This document shows, piece after piece, positions 34,263 to 43,151 of a stretch of DNA of 64,000 bases. This stretch comes from Tatumella punctata. Its GTDB lineage: Bacteria > Pseudomonadota > Gammaproteobacteria > Enterobacterales > Enterobacteriaceae. The notes under the pieces are model-generated. The model was given only the letters and a program-made list of their open reading frames with translations, was not told the DNA's origin and ran no database searches. The translations under genes were made by a program, and so were the position numbers. Position 1 is the first letter of the stretch. Each line of letters opens with the position of its first letter. Where the stretch lies: the NCBI RefSeq assembly GCF_039523735.1, contig NZ_BAAAFW010000059.1, forward strand, positions 1 through 64,000, read 5' to 3'.

Positions 34263-34530
34263 TATAACTATCCGGTATTTTGCAAGCCTGACGTTTCTTA
34301 AGCAGAGTCGTCAGGAGGCTGTCTCAGGATTGTTGCTGCGGCCAGCGTGTGACAAGTCCGGAAAGGGCGAAATATCTTTACAAAGGCGGGTACTGAAAGC
34401 AGCAGATAGCAGATATGCAGCTTGCTGAACAGGGGCAGCCGGGGCAGGCAGGAGGCGTGTATCAGACACAGCCACTGAGGGTTCAGCAAAAAAAGGCGGG
34501 AGAACGATGAAAGTCGCCGGAACGACAGAT
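34263..34530. other. Intergenic region without supported gene
   Basis: Between the Fur box and the lpp terminator there is no ORF with a recognisable product or good ribosome-binding site. A 63-codon open frame on the minus strand (34298-34489) has no supporting features. The suf genes found near here in E. coli are absent. Confidence 0.6.
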
Positions 34531-34562
34531 AAAAAAAATGGCGCCCGCAGGCGCCATTTTCA
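34531..34562 (-). terminator. Intrinsic terminator of lpp
   Basis: Read on the minus strand: AAAATGGCGCC-TGC-GGGCGCCATT followed by a run of eight T. It lies just after the lpp stop and suits a very abundant stable mRNA. Confidence 0.92.
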
Positions 34563-34574
34563 CTACCAGAACGC

Positions 34575-34811
34575 TTACTTGCGGTATGCGTGAGCCTGGT
34601 TATCCAGACGCTGGTTAGCGCGAGCTGCGTCGTCTTTAGCAGCCTGAACGTCAGTACGTACTGCGTTCACGTCGGTGCTCAGCTGGTCAACTTTGGTGTT
34701 CAGAGTCTGAACATCGCTTGACAGTTGGTCGATTTTAGCATTGCTAGAACAACCAGCCAGCAGAGTTGAACCCAGAATTACCGCGCCCAGTACCAGTTTA
34801 GTACGATTCAT
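34575..34811 (-). CDS. lpp: Braun (murein) lipoprotein
   Basis: 78 residues. Signal peptide with lipobox LLAGC, then SSNAKIDQLSSDVQTLNTKV..., the trimeric helical heptad region, and the C-terminal AYRK whose lysine is attached to peptidoglycan. It ties the outer membrane to the cell wall and is normally among the most abundant proteins. The upstream ~290 bases are extremely AT-rich, as expected for its strong promoter, and the gene ends in an efficient terminator. The order ydiJ-lpp-pykF follows E. coli except for lost genes. Confidence 0.98.
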   Translation of the reverse strand: MNRTKLVLGAVILGSTLLAGCSSNAKIDQLSSDVQTLNTKVDQLSTDVNAVRTDVQAAKDDAARANQRLDNQAHAYRK

Positions 34812-35062
34812 TATTTTACCCTCTAAATTGAGTTAATCTCCATGTAGCCCAATAAGTATTACACAAAGTTTTTTGAGTTGAGAATATATTTTTTATGAGA
34901 ACATGCTTAATTTCGTTTATTCGCTCAAAGAAACAGCGATTAATAAATTCTGATAAATTTTTTAGTAAAAACATTGAGATTTAATCGGATTTACCTTAAT
35001 TATAAAAAGCATTTTTAGTCTCTTTTTATTTTTTTTTGAACTTATTTAAAATAAAAAGGCAT
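34812..35062 (-). promoter_or_regulatory. AT-rich promoter region of lpp
   Basis: About 250 bases dominated by A/T tracts separate lpp from the pykF terminator. E. coli lpp has a strong constitutive promoter with AT-rich upstream DNA; exact -35/-10 boxes are not assigned here. Confidence 0.55.
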
Positions 35063-35092
35063 AAAAAAAGGCGCCCCGCAGGACGCCTTGTC
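35063..35092 (-). terminator. Intrinsic terminator of pykF
   Basis: Minus strand: AAGGCGTCC-TGC-GGGGCGCCTT followed by TTTTT, immediately downstream of the pykF stop. Confidence 0.88.
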
Positions 35093-35103
35093 ACAAATAT
35101 ATA

Positions 35104-36516
35104 TTAAATAACGTGAACTGAAGCAGTATTTGTGGTGCCGCTTGGTACTAATGCCCCGGAAACCATTACCACAACATCGCCTTCCGCCGCATATCCGGCG
35201 CTGAGAGCAATCTCTTTACCGATACGATAGAAGTCATCAGTTGACGCGATTTCTTTAACCAGGTGTGTTTCGACACCTTTAGTCACTAATAGCTGGCGGG
35301 CCGTGGTTTCATTGGTGGTTAGTGCCAGAATAGTGGCTGACGGGAAATATTTACGGATAGATTTTGCGGATTTTCCGCCCTGGGTCGCCACAACAATCAG
35401 GGCTGATTGCAGTTTTTCCGCGGTTTCTACTGCGCCACGACATACAGCTTCTGTGATGCGTAATTTATGGCTGTCGTGCAGGGAGTCGATTCGGCTGCCC
35501 ATCACACGGTCAGTACGGTCGCAGATCGTCGCCATAATAGTGACGGCTTCCAGCGGATATTTACCTTTAGCACTTTCACCGGACAGCATTACGGCATCAG
35601 TACCGTCGAGGATAGCATTCGCCACATCGCCGGCTTCAGCGCGGGTAGGGCGCGGGTTCTTGATCATCGAATCCAGCATCTGGGTTGCTGTGATCACCAG
35701 CTTACGTGCTTTGTTACATTTCTGAATCATCATCTTCTGGGCGAAAATAACTTCTTCCACCGGGATTTCAACCCCTAAGTCGCCCCTGGCCACCATAATG
35801 CCATCAGACGCTTCCAGAATTTCATCAAAGTTGTTCAGACCTTCCTGATTTTCGATTTTCGAAATAATCTGAATATTCTCACCGCCGTGCTGTTTCAGGT
35901 GTTCGCGGATTTCAAGCACGTCAGAACGTTTACGGATAAAGGACGCAGCAACGAAATCCACACCTTGCTCACAACCAAAAATCAGATCACGCTTATCTTT
36001 TTCCGCGAGGGCCGGTAACTGAATAGAGACACCCGGCAGGTTAACACCTTTGTTTTCACCCAGGTCACCATTGTTCAGTACTTTACAGACAACGGTATTT
36101 TCGGTGACTGACAACACTTCCATACCCAGCAAACCATCATCAACCAGAACCGTATTACCGATGGCCAGATCCGCGGCAAAGCCGGGATAAGTGACGGCAA
36201 CGTGCTGATTATTACCAATAACAGACTGGTCGGTAGTAAAGGTAAATGTCTGTCCCGCCTGCAGCGAAACATCATTACCGCCTTCCAGTTTCATGGTGCG
36301 GATTTCCGGACCTTTGGTGTCCAGCAGAATAGCAGCATTGTGTCGGGTTTTACTGACCACTGCACGCAGGTTAGCGATACGCTGTCCATGTTCAGCATAA
36401 TCACCATGAGAAAAATTCAGACGCATAACATTCATACCCGCATCCAGCAGGTGAGTCAGCATCTCTTCAGATTCAGTTTTTGGGCCGATAGTACAGACGA
36501 TTTTGGTTTTTTTCAT
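35104..36516 (-). CDS. pykF: Pyruvate kinase I (fructose 1,6-bisphosphate-activated type)
   Basis: 470 residues as in E. coli PykF. It converts phosphoenolpyruvate and ADP to pyruvate and ATP at the end of glycolysis. Motifs: KIVCTIGPKTESEEML and MNVMRLNFSHGDYAEH at the N-terminus, ISKIENQEGLNNFDEI with the catalytic Lys/Glu, MVARGDLGVEIP, and ATQMLDSMIKNPRPTRAE. The C-terminal domain with VMVSGALVPSGTTNT matches the F-type allosteric site. In E. coli it is repressed by Cra; I could not fix a Cra site here. Confidence 0.97.
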   Translation of the reverse strand: MKKTKIVCTIGPKTESEEMLTHLLDAGMNVMRLNFSHGDYAEHGQRIANLRAVVSKTRHNAAILLDTKGPEIRTMKLEGGNDVSLQAGQTFTFTTDQSVIGNNQHVAVTYPGFAADLAIGNTVLVDDGLLGMEVLSVTENTVVCKVLNNGDLGENKGVNLPGVSIQLPALAEKDKRDLIFGCEQGVDFVAASFIRKRSDVLEIREHLKQHGGENIQIISKIENQEGLNNFDEILEASDGIMVARGDLGVEIPVEEVIFAQKMMIQKCNKARKLVITATQMLDSMIKNPRPTRAEAGDVANAILDGTDAVMLSGESAKGKYPLEAVTIMATICDRTDRVMGSRIDSLHDSHKLRITEAVCRGAVETAEKLQSALIVVATQGGKSAKSIRKYFPSATILALTTNETTARQLLVTKGVETHLVKEIASTDDFYRIGKEIALSAGYAAEGDVVVMVSGALVPSGTTNTASVHVI

Positions 36517-37015
36517 GACGGGTTATCTATAAGTTGTAATGGGTTAAGAAATACAGACCACCGGCCGGACAAGCCGATGACGGGGATTTTGGTCTCAGGT
36601 AACACAAACTCACAGGAGCGAACACGCCGATAAGAAGAGTAAAAACGGTCTGATGCGTAGGATCCCGCACCACACAAAGGCAGATAAGAAATGGATGTTG
36701 CGCAAGCTGTATACGTTAATGCTCTTATCACGTTATTCGCAGACACCGTTCAAGTGGACAACAGGGTTATTATAGTCACTAAGTGGGCGGAAACCAAACA
36801 GAAATCGGAATAAGCCTGATACAGAGCAGTGAAAGAATGATATTGCGCAACACTACATCAGATTTTCGAAGGGTGGCTGAAAAAAACTGAGACAGGCTGC
36901 TTCCGCAGTATCAGCGCGGTCCGGCGACCAGTGAAAGCACCGGATGACCGGGGACAGACAGCATACGTAAATCACGTAACCGTTCCCGGGAATAATTATC
37001 TGAAACCGGCAGCGG
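36517..37015. other. Intergenic region upstream of pykF
   Basis: 499 bases between pykF and the porin gene contain no ORF with a recognisable product. The part near pykF should hold its promoter and leader. No tRNA, repeat or clear intrinsic terminator for the porin gene was seen. E. coli has ydhZ and other genes here. Confidence 0.5.
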
Positions 37016-38305
37016 TTACCACCAGATTTCCATCTGAGCACCGAAGCTGACCTCACCACGGCTTCCGCGACTAAAGTTATAACCAGCGCTGTCACTGTAA
37101 GCCAGACCGTTACTTATGCCAGCCATATTATCCGGAGCATACCCCCAGTTTTCCTGCCATTTGGCATAAGTGGTATATAACCGCAGTGCCGGACGGGCCC
37201 AGACATTCGGTCCGGCCTGCCATTGTTGTGCCAGAGTCAGTTTAAACTGGTTGTTGGTCTGTCCGGTATGCTGAGAATTGACCCGGTCATAACCGGCCTC
37301 CAGTAAGGTACTCATGATCGGGGTCCAGTTATACATTGGCCTGACCCCGGCGGTAAACCAGCGGGTACCATTGCGGTTATCGAGGTTAATGTCCTGATAC
37401 ATCGCAACATACATTAGCCCCCAGCGGTCATTGATTTCCATAGCCCCATGATCAATCAGCCGGAGCATACTCCCCTTATTCAGTACGGCTGCGCCTTCGC
37501 CACGGCCATTGTTTAATGAGGTCATGGCATCAGTAGCATACTGGAACACCAGCGTATTATAGCCTTCAGAAAATGTCTGTTTATGCTCGGCGCTGACCAG
37601 CCAGCCCTTTTTACTGGCATCCGGCGCCAGAGAGTAACCTTTGCGCAAATTAGCTTTACCGTAATCAATCCCTACTTCCAGCTCTCCGCCGGGGTTAACC
37701 GCAATACCCGCCAGACGTACATCGAAAGTATCGGTGATCACCGGTACCCGGTTTCGTTCATTTTCAATATACCCCTGCACGCCTCCGGCTTCGCTATTGC
37801 GGGTTACCGCCAGGGATAAGTTACCCAGCGGGGTGGTGATATTCTCCATCCCTGCACCCGGGCCGGAAATATCCCAATAGTAGAAATCAATCATATGCAC
37901 GTCATGGCGCTGGTAAAAACGCTTCCCTGCCCAGAGTTTTGCGCCGGGTAAAGCCGGAATCAGGTTATCCCCCTGAATATTGACCTCACGCAGTGCCGGA
38001 GAAACTGACTCAGAATCTGCCTGCTGGGAAACGGCGTAAGCCAGGTTAGTATCAAAATAAAAAGAAGCATTATCCTGCTGCCAGACTTGCTGGCCCAGTT
38101 TCAGCTCAGCATAGGTTTCACATTCATTACCCAGCCGGTATTTGCTGCCAGCGCCGGTCGCTGTACTGCATTGCTGCTCACCTCCCTGGTTACTCCAGCC
38201 TATTCCGGAACGGGCATATCCTTTGAAATCGAGCGCATAAGCGGGGGAAACCGAGGCAATTGCCAGTGCGGCCAGCATTGCCGGTGCTCTTCCCTGAGTA
38301 TTCAT
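37016..38305 (-). CDS. LamB-like maltoporin in the trehalose operon
   Basis: 429 residues. A signal peptide (cut after SPAYA) is followed by LDFKGYARSGIGWSNQGGEQ, RLGNECETYAELKLGQ, GKRFYQRHDVHMIDFYYWDI and a terminal MEIWW, all typical of LamB. The 18-stranded trimeric channel passes maltodextrins; the greasy-slide aromatic residues are plausible in this copy (YARSGIGW, FYYWDI). It lies 59 bases after treC on the same strand, so it is probably the outer membrane entry channel for trehalose. Whether a separate mal-regulon lamB exists cannot be seen. Confidence 0.9.
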   Translation of the reverse strand: MNTQGRAPAMLAALAIASVSPAYALDFKGYARSGIGWSNQGGEQQCSTATGAGSKYRLGNECETYAELKLGQQVWQQDNASFYFDTNLAYAVSQQADSESVSPALREVNIQGDNLIPALPGAKLWAGKRFYQRHDVHMIDFYYWDISGPGAGMENITTPLGNLSLAVTRNSEAGGVQGYIENERNRVPVITDTFDVRLAGIAVNPGGELEVGIDYGKANLRKGYSLAPDASKKGWLVSAEHKQTFSEGYNTLVFQYATDAMTSLNNGRGEGAAVLNKGSMLRLIDHGAMEINDRWGLMYVAMYQDINLDNRNGTRWFTAGVRPMYNWTPIMSTLLEAGYDRVNSQHTGQTNNQFKLTLAQQWQAGPNVWARPALRLYTTYAKWQENWGYAPDNMAGISNGLAYSDSAGYNFSRGSRGEVSFGAQMEIWW

Positions 38306-38364
38306 AATTACTCTCCTGTCAGGATACAGCGTCAGTGCTGTATCTGGGCGGGGGGTCGCAGTGA

Positions 38365-40065
38365 TTACGACCCGTGGTTATTGTCTGTCGGAAAATGCTC
38401 CGGGGTCTCCGGAGTCAGTAACCACCAGACGGCCTGGTAAGGTTTAAAGTAACCTCCTTGCCGTAACGGGTCGGCATCGGGATAGTTATTGATTAAGGGA
38501 TGATATTCGCCAGTCTGTGGCAGGGAAGGTGGCAGCCAGCGGATTGCTGAGTCCGTCAGGTTAGCTGCAACCAGTAACAGCTGATCCTGCCAGCGACGGC
38601 AATAACACCAGATCCGGCTGTTGGCAGGGCAGAGATCCCGGTAGTCACCGAATTGCAGAACAGCGAGCTGTTTTCGCAGCTGAATTAACTGACGATAAGT
38701 ATGGAGTACCGAATCGGGATCGCCGATGGCTGCTGCAACATTCATTCCTGCGGCAGGTGCTGCACATTCCAGCCAGGGCGTGCCGCTGCTGAAACCGGCA
38801 TTTTTGCTGTTATCCCACAGCATCGGGGTTCTGCTGTTATCCCGTGATTTCGCTGCCAGAATATCCAGAGTATCCCGGGACGAGAGGCCTTGCCGGGTCA
38901 GCAGATGGTACATTGTCAGGCTCTCCACATCCCGGTACTGACTGATCTGCGTAAACCCGGCATTAGTCATGCCGATTTCTTCTCCCTGATAGAGATAAGG
39001 TGTTCCCTGCATACCGTACAGCACCATTGCCAGCATTTTGGCTGAATGTTGCCGGAAAGTGGTGTCGTTGCCGAACCGTGACACTACCCGTGGCTGGTCG
39101 TGGTTTCCCCAGAATAAAGCCCCGTTCGCCCGCTGATGCATACCCTGTTGCCAGTCAGAAAATATCTTTTTCAGCGCCACGAAATCGGCGGCAGCCAGAG
39201 TCCATTTTTCACCGTTACGGTAATCGACTTTCAGGTGATGAAAATTAAAGGCCATTGACAGTTCGGTATTATCAACAGACGCATATTGCTGACAATGTTC
39301 AAGGGTCGTCGAAGACATTTCTCCGACTGTGACCAATTGCAACGGACTGAAAACATCACGATTCATCTCACGCAGAAATTCATGAACCCGCGGGCCGTCC
39401 GTATAGAAACTGCGTCCGTCACCGTCAGGATCGTCGGTGAAACACGCCGGTTTGGAAATCAGGTTCACGACATCAAGCCGTAATGCATCGACGCCTTTAC
39501 CGGCCCAGAAACGGCAGACTTCTTTTAGTGCCTCGCGGACGGGCGGATGCTCCCAGTTGAGATCAGCCTGTTCACGGCTGAATAAATGCAGGTAATGCTG
39601 TCCGCATTGCGGCTGCCACTGCCACGCCGGGCCACCGAATTTAGATAACCAGTTGGTCGGTGGCTTCTCCGGCGGAGAATCCTGCCAGATATAAAACGGG
39701 TGGTACGGACTCTGCGGATCACAGGCCTGAACAAACCATGGATGGCGGGTTGAGGTATGGTTGAAAACCATATCCATCATAATTGACAAATCACGCTGGC
39801 GGGCTTCACGGACCAGTCGTTCAAAATCTTCCATCGTGCCGTAACCCGGGTCGATCGCACAATAATCAGTAACATCATAACCATTATCGACCTGCGGCGA
39901 CGGATATACTGGTGTCAGCCAGAGAATATCCACCCCGAGAAACTGTAAATAATCCAGCCGGCTGATAATCCCTGCCAGGTCTCCCTGACCGTTACCGGTA
40001 GTATCCTGAAAGCTTTTCGGGTAAATCTGGTAAACAACTTTGTCCTGAGTCCATGCTTTAGCCAT
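38365..40065 (-). CDS. treC: Trehalose-6-phosphate hydrolase
   Basis: 566 residues (E. coli TreC 551), family GH13. It hydrolyses trehalose 6-phosphate to glucose and glucose 6-phosphate in the cytoplasm. Motifs: VVYQIYPKSFQDTTGNGQGD, DMVFNHTS, the nucleophile region GVDALRLDVVN, the acid/base region TVGEMSST, and FWGNHDQPRVVSRFG. It follows treB by 16 bases, in the same operon. It closely resembles E. coli TreC rather than oligo-1,6-glucosidase. Confidence 0.95.
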   Translation of the reverse strand: MAKAWTQDKVVYQIYPKSFQDTTGNGQGDLAGIISRLDYLQFLGVDILWLTPVYPSPQVDNGYDVTDYCAIDPGYGTMEDFERLVREARQRDLSIMMDMVFNHTSTRHPWFVQACDPQSPYHPFYIWQDSPPEKPPTNWLSKFGGPAWQWQPQCGQHYLHLFSREQADLNWEHPPVREALKEVCRFWAGKGVDALRLDVVNLISKPACFTDDPDGDGRSFYTDGPRVHEFLREMNRDVFSPLQLVTVGEMSSTTLEHCQQYASVDNTELSMAFNFHHLKVDYRNGEKWTLAAADFVALKKIFSDWQQGMHQRANGALFWGNHDQPRVVSRFGNDTTFRQHSAKMLAMVLYGMQGTPYLYQGEEIGMTNAGFTQISQYRDVESLTMYHLLTRQGLSSRDTLDILAAKSRDNSRTPMLWDNSKNAGFSSGTPWLECAAPAAGMNVAAAIGDPDSVLHTYRQLIQLRKQLAVLQFGDYRDLCPANSRIWCYCRRWQDQLLLVAANLTDSAIRWLPPSLPQTGEYHPLINNYPDADPLRQGGYFKPYQAVWWLLTPETPEHFPTDNNHGS

Positions 40066-40081
40066 TACAACAACCTGCCTG

Positions 40082-41539
40082 TTAGTGAGTTACGGATGAG
40101 TCAGTGACGGGGGAAGTGTCCGATGAGGATGCACTGTTCGCGGTTGCGGAATGGAAACGCGCCACGATAAACGTTAGTACCAGAGGGACAATAATGGCGA
40201 TCAGTATTGACACCCCATAGACGCCCCAGAATTTCGGCTGGATGGACAAAATACCGGGTAAACCACCGACGCCGATACCGTTAGCCAGAACCTGATTCAT
40301 ACCGCTAAACAGTGCTGCCAGTGCGGAACCAATCATTGCGCACAGCATCGGATAACGGAATTTAAGGTTCACCCCGTACATGGCGGGTTCAGTAACCCCG
40401 AGGTAAGCAGCGATTGCCGCAGGTACCGACACGGCACGTTCTTTCGGTGAACGGCGGATAATGATCATTGCCAGAACCGCGGATGCCTGCGCAATATTCG
40501 ACAGGGCAATTAACGGCCAGACAGGGGTACCGCCCATGCTCTGGATCATCTGCATATCAATGGCAAGGGTGGTCTGATGGATCCCGGTAATCACCAGCGG
40601 GGCATATAAAAAGCCAAACAATGCTGCACCGACAGGGGCAAAGCTGCCGGTCATAGCCAGCTGCACGACGCTGGCAACACCGTCTCCCAGTAAGCGACCG
40701 AACGGGCCAATCAGACCGTGGGCCAGGGGGATCGCGACCAGTAATGCCGTGACAGGGACAATTACCAGGCTCAGGGAAACAGGAACCACCCGCCGTAACT
40801 GGCGTTCAATTATCGCCAGCGCCATACCTGCCAGTATGGAAGGGATGACCTGGGCCTGATACCCGACTTTTTCTACCAGGAACCAGCCAAAATCCCAGGT
40901 GTCAGCTGCCGACTGACCCAGCTGATATGAGTTCATCAGTTGGGGAGAGACAAGGGTAATGCCGAGCACAATACCCAGTATCGGTGTACCGTCCATTTTC
41001 ACCACCGTGGACCAACAGACGGCGACCGGCAAAAACATAAAAATGGCTTCACCGGGTAACCATAACAGGTCATACAAGGTCTGCCAGACCTGAGATGACT
41101 GGGCCAGGGTATTACCATCACTGAAAGGGATGTCGCCGATCACATTACGGAAACCGAGGATCAGACCGCCGCTGATTAGCGCCGGAAGTAACGGAAAGAA
41201 AATATCGGCAATATGCGAAAGGGCACGTTCAGCAATCGACATATTTTTGCGGGCGGCTTCACGCTGTTGGCTACGGTCTGCGCCCGTCAGACCGAGGGTT
41301 GTCATCATTGCTTTGTAGTAGTCATCAACTTCCGGGCCGATCACCACCTGAAACTGTCCGGCATTGGTAAAGCAGCCTTTGACCATCGGCAGGGTTTCCA
41401 GACCTGAGGGACTGGCCAGCGCGGGATCATTCAGTACCAGCCTCAGGCGGGTAATACAATGGGTGGCACTGACAATATTGTCTCGCCCTCCGAGGAATTT
41501 AATAAGTTTATCAATAATCTGCTGTTGAATTTCACGCAT
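40082..41539 (-). CDS. treB: PTS trehalose-specific EIIBC component
   Basis: 485 residues (E. coli 473). The N-terminal EIIB domain has the phosphorylated cysteine in SATHCITRLRLVL; the membrane EIIC domain follows (FFPLLPALISGGLILGFRNV, TPILGIVLGITLVSPQLMNS, GVTEPAMYGVNLK). It imports trehalose as trehalose 6-phosphate using EIIA-Glc, as no EIIA domain is fused. A TreR-type operator lies upstream. The C-terminal ~25 residues are a variable Ser/Thr-rich tail. Confidence 0.95.
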   Translation of the reverse strand: MREIQQQIIDKLIKFLGGRDNIVSATHCITRLRLVLNDPALASPSGLETLPMVKGCFTNAGQFQVVIGPEVDDYYKAMMTTLGLTGADRSQQREAARKNMSIAERALSHIADIFFPLLPALISGGLILGFRNVIGDIPFSDGNTLAQSSQVWQTLYDLLWLPGEAIFMFLPVAVCWSTVVKMDGTPILGIVLGITLVSPQLMNSYQLGQSAADTWDFGWFLVEKVGYQAQVIPSILAGMALAIIERQLRRVVPVSLSLVIVPVTALLVAIPLAHGLIGPFGRLLGDGVASVVQLAMTGSFAPVGAALFGFLYAPLVITGIHQTTLAIDMQMIQSMGGTPVWPLIALSNIAQASAVLAMIIIRRSPKERAVSVPAAIAAYLGVTEPAMYGVNLKFRYPMLCAMIGSALAALFSGMNQVLANGIGVGGLPGILSIQPKFWGVYGVSILIAIIVPLVLTFIVARFHSATANSASSSDTSPVTDSSVTH

Positions 41540-41629
41540 GGCAAATCCTTATGGGTTCCCTGATAGAAAAGTTTTCCGGCAGTGTGGGTCCGTCATAAGC
41601 AGCATAATTAAAATGTGGCAAAAAGTGTT

Positions 41630-41641
41630 GGGAACGTTCCC
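41630..41641. promoter_or_regulatory. Palindromic operator upstream of treB (probable TreR site)
   Basis: GGGAACGTTCCC is a perfect 12-bp palindrome of LacI-family type with a central CG, 91 bases before treB and just after the treR stop. TreR controls treBC in E. coli through such sites. Confidence 0.75.
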
Positions 41642-41680
41642 GGAACTAAGGGCAGATCACAAAACCAGTACAATTTATCA

Positions 41681-42637
41681 TCAGAAATCAGAGGTGAGTT
41701 TACCTTTCAGCAGAAAGCTTCTGACGGGGGCGGCGCGGGATAAATGTGCAATCAGCTGTCTTGCGGCCAGTTTACCGGCGGTGGCGTAACCAAACTCAAG
41801 CATGACAACATCAGGAAACAAAAAGCCTAATAAAGGGGTATTACCGATAGCCGCCACCTGAATATTTTTCTGCGGGTTTTGCCGCAGATACTTGTAAACA
41901 CCGAGCGCCAGGGTGTCGGTTGCGCAAATCACAGCCGTGGTCTCATCAGTACAGACCTGTGCGGCAAGGTCATATCCGCTGTGATAGTCAAGAGAACCGA
42001 GTGCGGCAAGGGGGGTCAGCTTCAGCTGTTGGCAGGCCGACAGATAGGCCCGATAACGATCGCCGCCAGTGGTTTTATCCTCTTCATTGACCCCGAGATA
42101 ACTGATGTTGCGGTGTCCCAGTTGCTGCAGGTGACTGGCAAGCAGGTTGACTGCTCCGGCGTCATCGTAGCAGACCGACGAGAAACCGCGGCATGACTGG
42201 ACCATCAGCACCAGTTTGTTTTCCCAGCCAGCCAGCATCCCGGTGGTCAGTCCGGTGAAACCAAACAGGATCACACCATCGACTTCCCGCTGCCCGAGGA
42301 CCTGCAGATGTTCTGTTACTTTCGTGGTACTGAACCGGCTTTCCAGCACCATAGCATCATAGCCATACTGGTAGAGCAGAGGAAGCATCGCACTGACGGC
42401 CTGATTTTCTGCGGCGGAGTCGAGTCTGGCAAGAATGACGCCGATCACCCGGCTTTCATTGACCCGCATAGCCCGTGCAGAACGTGAAGGAATAAACTGG
42501 TGTTGTTTAATCACCGCTTCAATACGCTGACGCGTTTGCGGGTGGACATCTCCCTGCTGATTAATCACCCGTGATACGGTTGATTTTCCGGTGCCACTGA
42601 GGCGGGCAATATCTTTAATCGTCAGACGTTTTGACAT
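41681..42637 (-). CDS. treR: Trehalose operon repressor, LacI family
   Basis: About 318 residues (E. coli 315). The N-terminal helix-turn-helix and hinge read RLTIKDIARLSGTGKSTVSR...; the effector domain resembles TreR (ESRVIGVILARLDS, GVILFGFTGLT, CYDDAGAVNLLASHLQQLGH). In E. coli TreR binds trehalose 6-phosphate as inducer and trehalose as anti-inducer. The two start codons (42640, 42637) are adjacent and the choice is arbitrary. It sits directly upstream of treB, with 141 bases including the operator between them. Confidence 0.93.
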   Translation of the reverse strand: MSKRLTIKDIARLSGTGKSTVSRVINQQGDVHPQTRQRIEAVIKQHQFIPSRSARAMRVNESRVIGVILARLDSAAENQAVSAMLPLLYQYGYDAMVLESRFSTTKVTEHLQVLGQREVDGVILFGFTGLTTGMLAGWENKLVLMVQSCRGFSSVCYDDAGAVNLLASHLQQLGHRNISYLGVNEEDKTTGGDRYRAYLSACQQLKLTPLAALGSLDYHSGYDLAAQVCTDETTAVICATDTLALGVYKYLRQNPQKNIQVAAIGNTPLLGFLFPDVVMLEFGYATAGKLAARQLIAHLSRAAPVRSFLLKGKLTSDF

Positions 42638-42755
42638 CACTGTGTTTCCATAAGCAATCCGTTGACCCGCCGACAGGCAGACGAAGAGTTATAGTAACCG
42701 AAATAACAGTAATAAGGGATATCAGTAACAGAACAACAAGAGAGGAAAAGCAGAA

Positions 42756-42832
42756 TGGTGCGTTCTAGTGGACTCGAACCACCGACCCCCACCATGTCAA
42801 GGTGGTGCTCTAACCAACTGAGCTAAGAACGC
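42756..42832 (-). tRNA. tRNA-Val (GAC)
   Basis: A 77-base minus-strand gene from GCGTTCT (acceptor) to its complement AGAACGC plus encoded CCA. The anticodon loop TTGACAT gives anticodon GAC. It is the 3'-most of three tandem copies, in the place of E. coli valVW. Confidence 0.97.
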
Positions 42833-42841
42833 ATTACGAAA

Positions 42842-42918
42842 TGGTGCGTCCGAGTGGACTCGAACCACCGACCCCCACCATGTCAAGGTGGTGCTCTAAC
42901 CAACTGAGCTACGGACGC
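42842..42918 (-). tRNA. tRNA-Val (GAC), acceptor-stem variant
   Basis: 77 bases, same body and anticodon loop as its neighbours. The acceptor stem is GCGTCCG/CGGACGC instead of GCGTTCT/AGAACGC; the changes are matched on both sides, so pairing is kept. Encoded CCA is present. Confidence 0.97.
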
Positions 42919-42920
42919 AC

Positions 42921-42997
42921 TGGTGCGTTCTAGTGGACTCGAACCACCGACCCCCACCATGTCAAGGTGGTGCTCTAACCAACTGAGCTAAGAACGC
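42921..42997 (-). tRNA. tRNA-Val (GAC)
   Basis: A 77-base minus-strand copy that appears identical to the one at 42756-42832, and only two bases upstream (in transcription order) of the middle copy. The three should form one transcript. Confidence 0.97.
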
Positions 42998-43116
42998 ATT
43001 CGCTATCATGCTGACAGCGGGACGAATATTAGCGGCACAGGACGGTGCTGGCAAGGAGAATAATGGTTTTTTATGACTGACTGGACAGCAACTGTGCGAA
43101 GCGGGTTATTTTTAAT

Positions 43117-43145
43117 CACCGGCGCGGAAAAAACCGTCGCCGGTG
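43117..43145 (-). terminator. Probable terminator of mdtK
   Basis: An 8-bp perfect stem (CACCGGCG/CGCCGGTG) followed on the minus strand by ATTAAAAAT lies seven bases beyond the mdtK stop. The loop is long (13 bases) and the tail is A/T mixed, so efficiency is uncertain. Confidence 0.55.
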
Positions 43146-43151
43146 CTGCTA

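Noticed and set aside
34298..34489. 63-codon minus-strand ORF between the Fur box and lpp
   Set aside because: No ribosome-binding site or recognisable product; Leu/Pro/Cys-rich composition typical of chance ORFs.
36513..36746. 77-codon minus-strand ORF upstream of pykF
   Set aside because: Overlaps the pykF start and leader, with no recognisable sequence.
42756..42997. Regularly spaced near-identical repeats, CRISPR-like at first glance
   Set aside because: The 77-base units fold as tRNA-Val with anticodon GAC and encoded CCA, and the spacers are only 2-9 bases.
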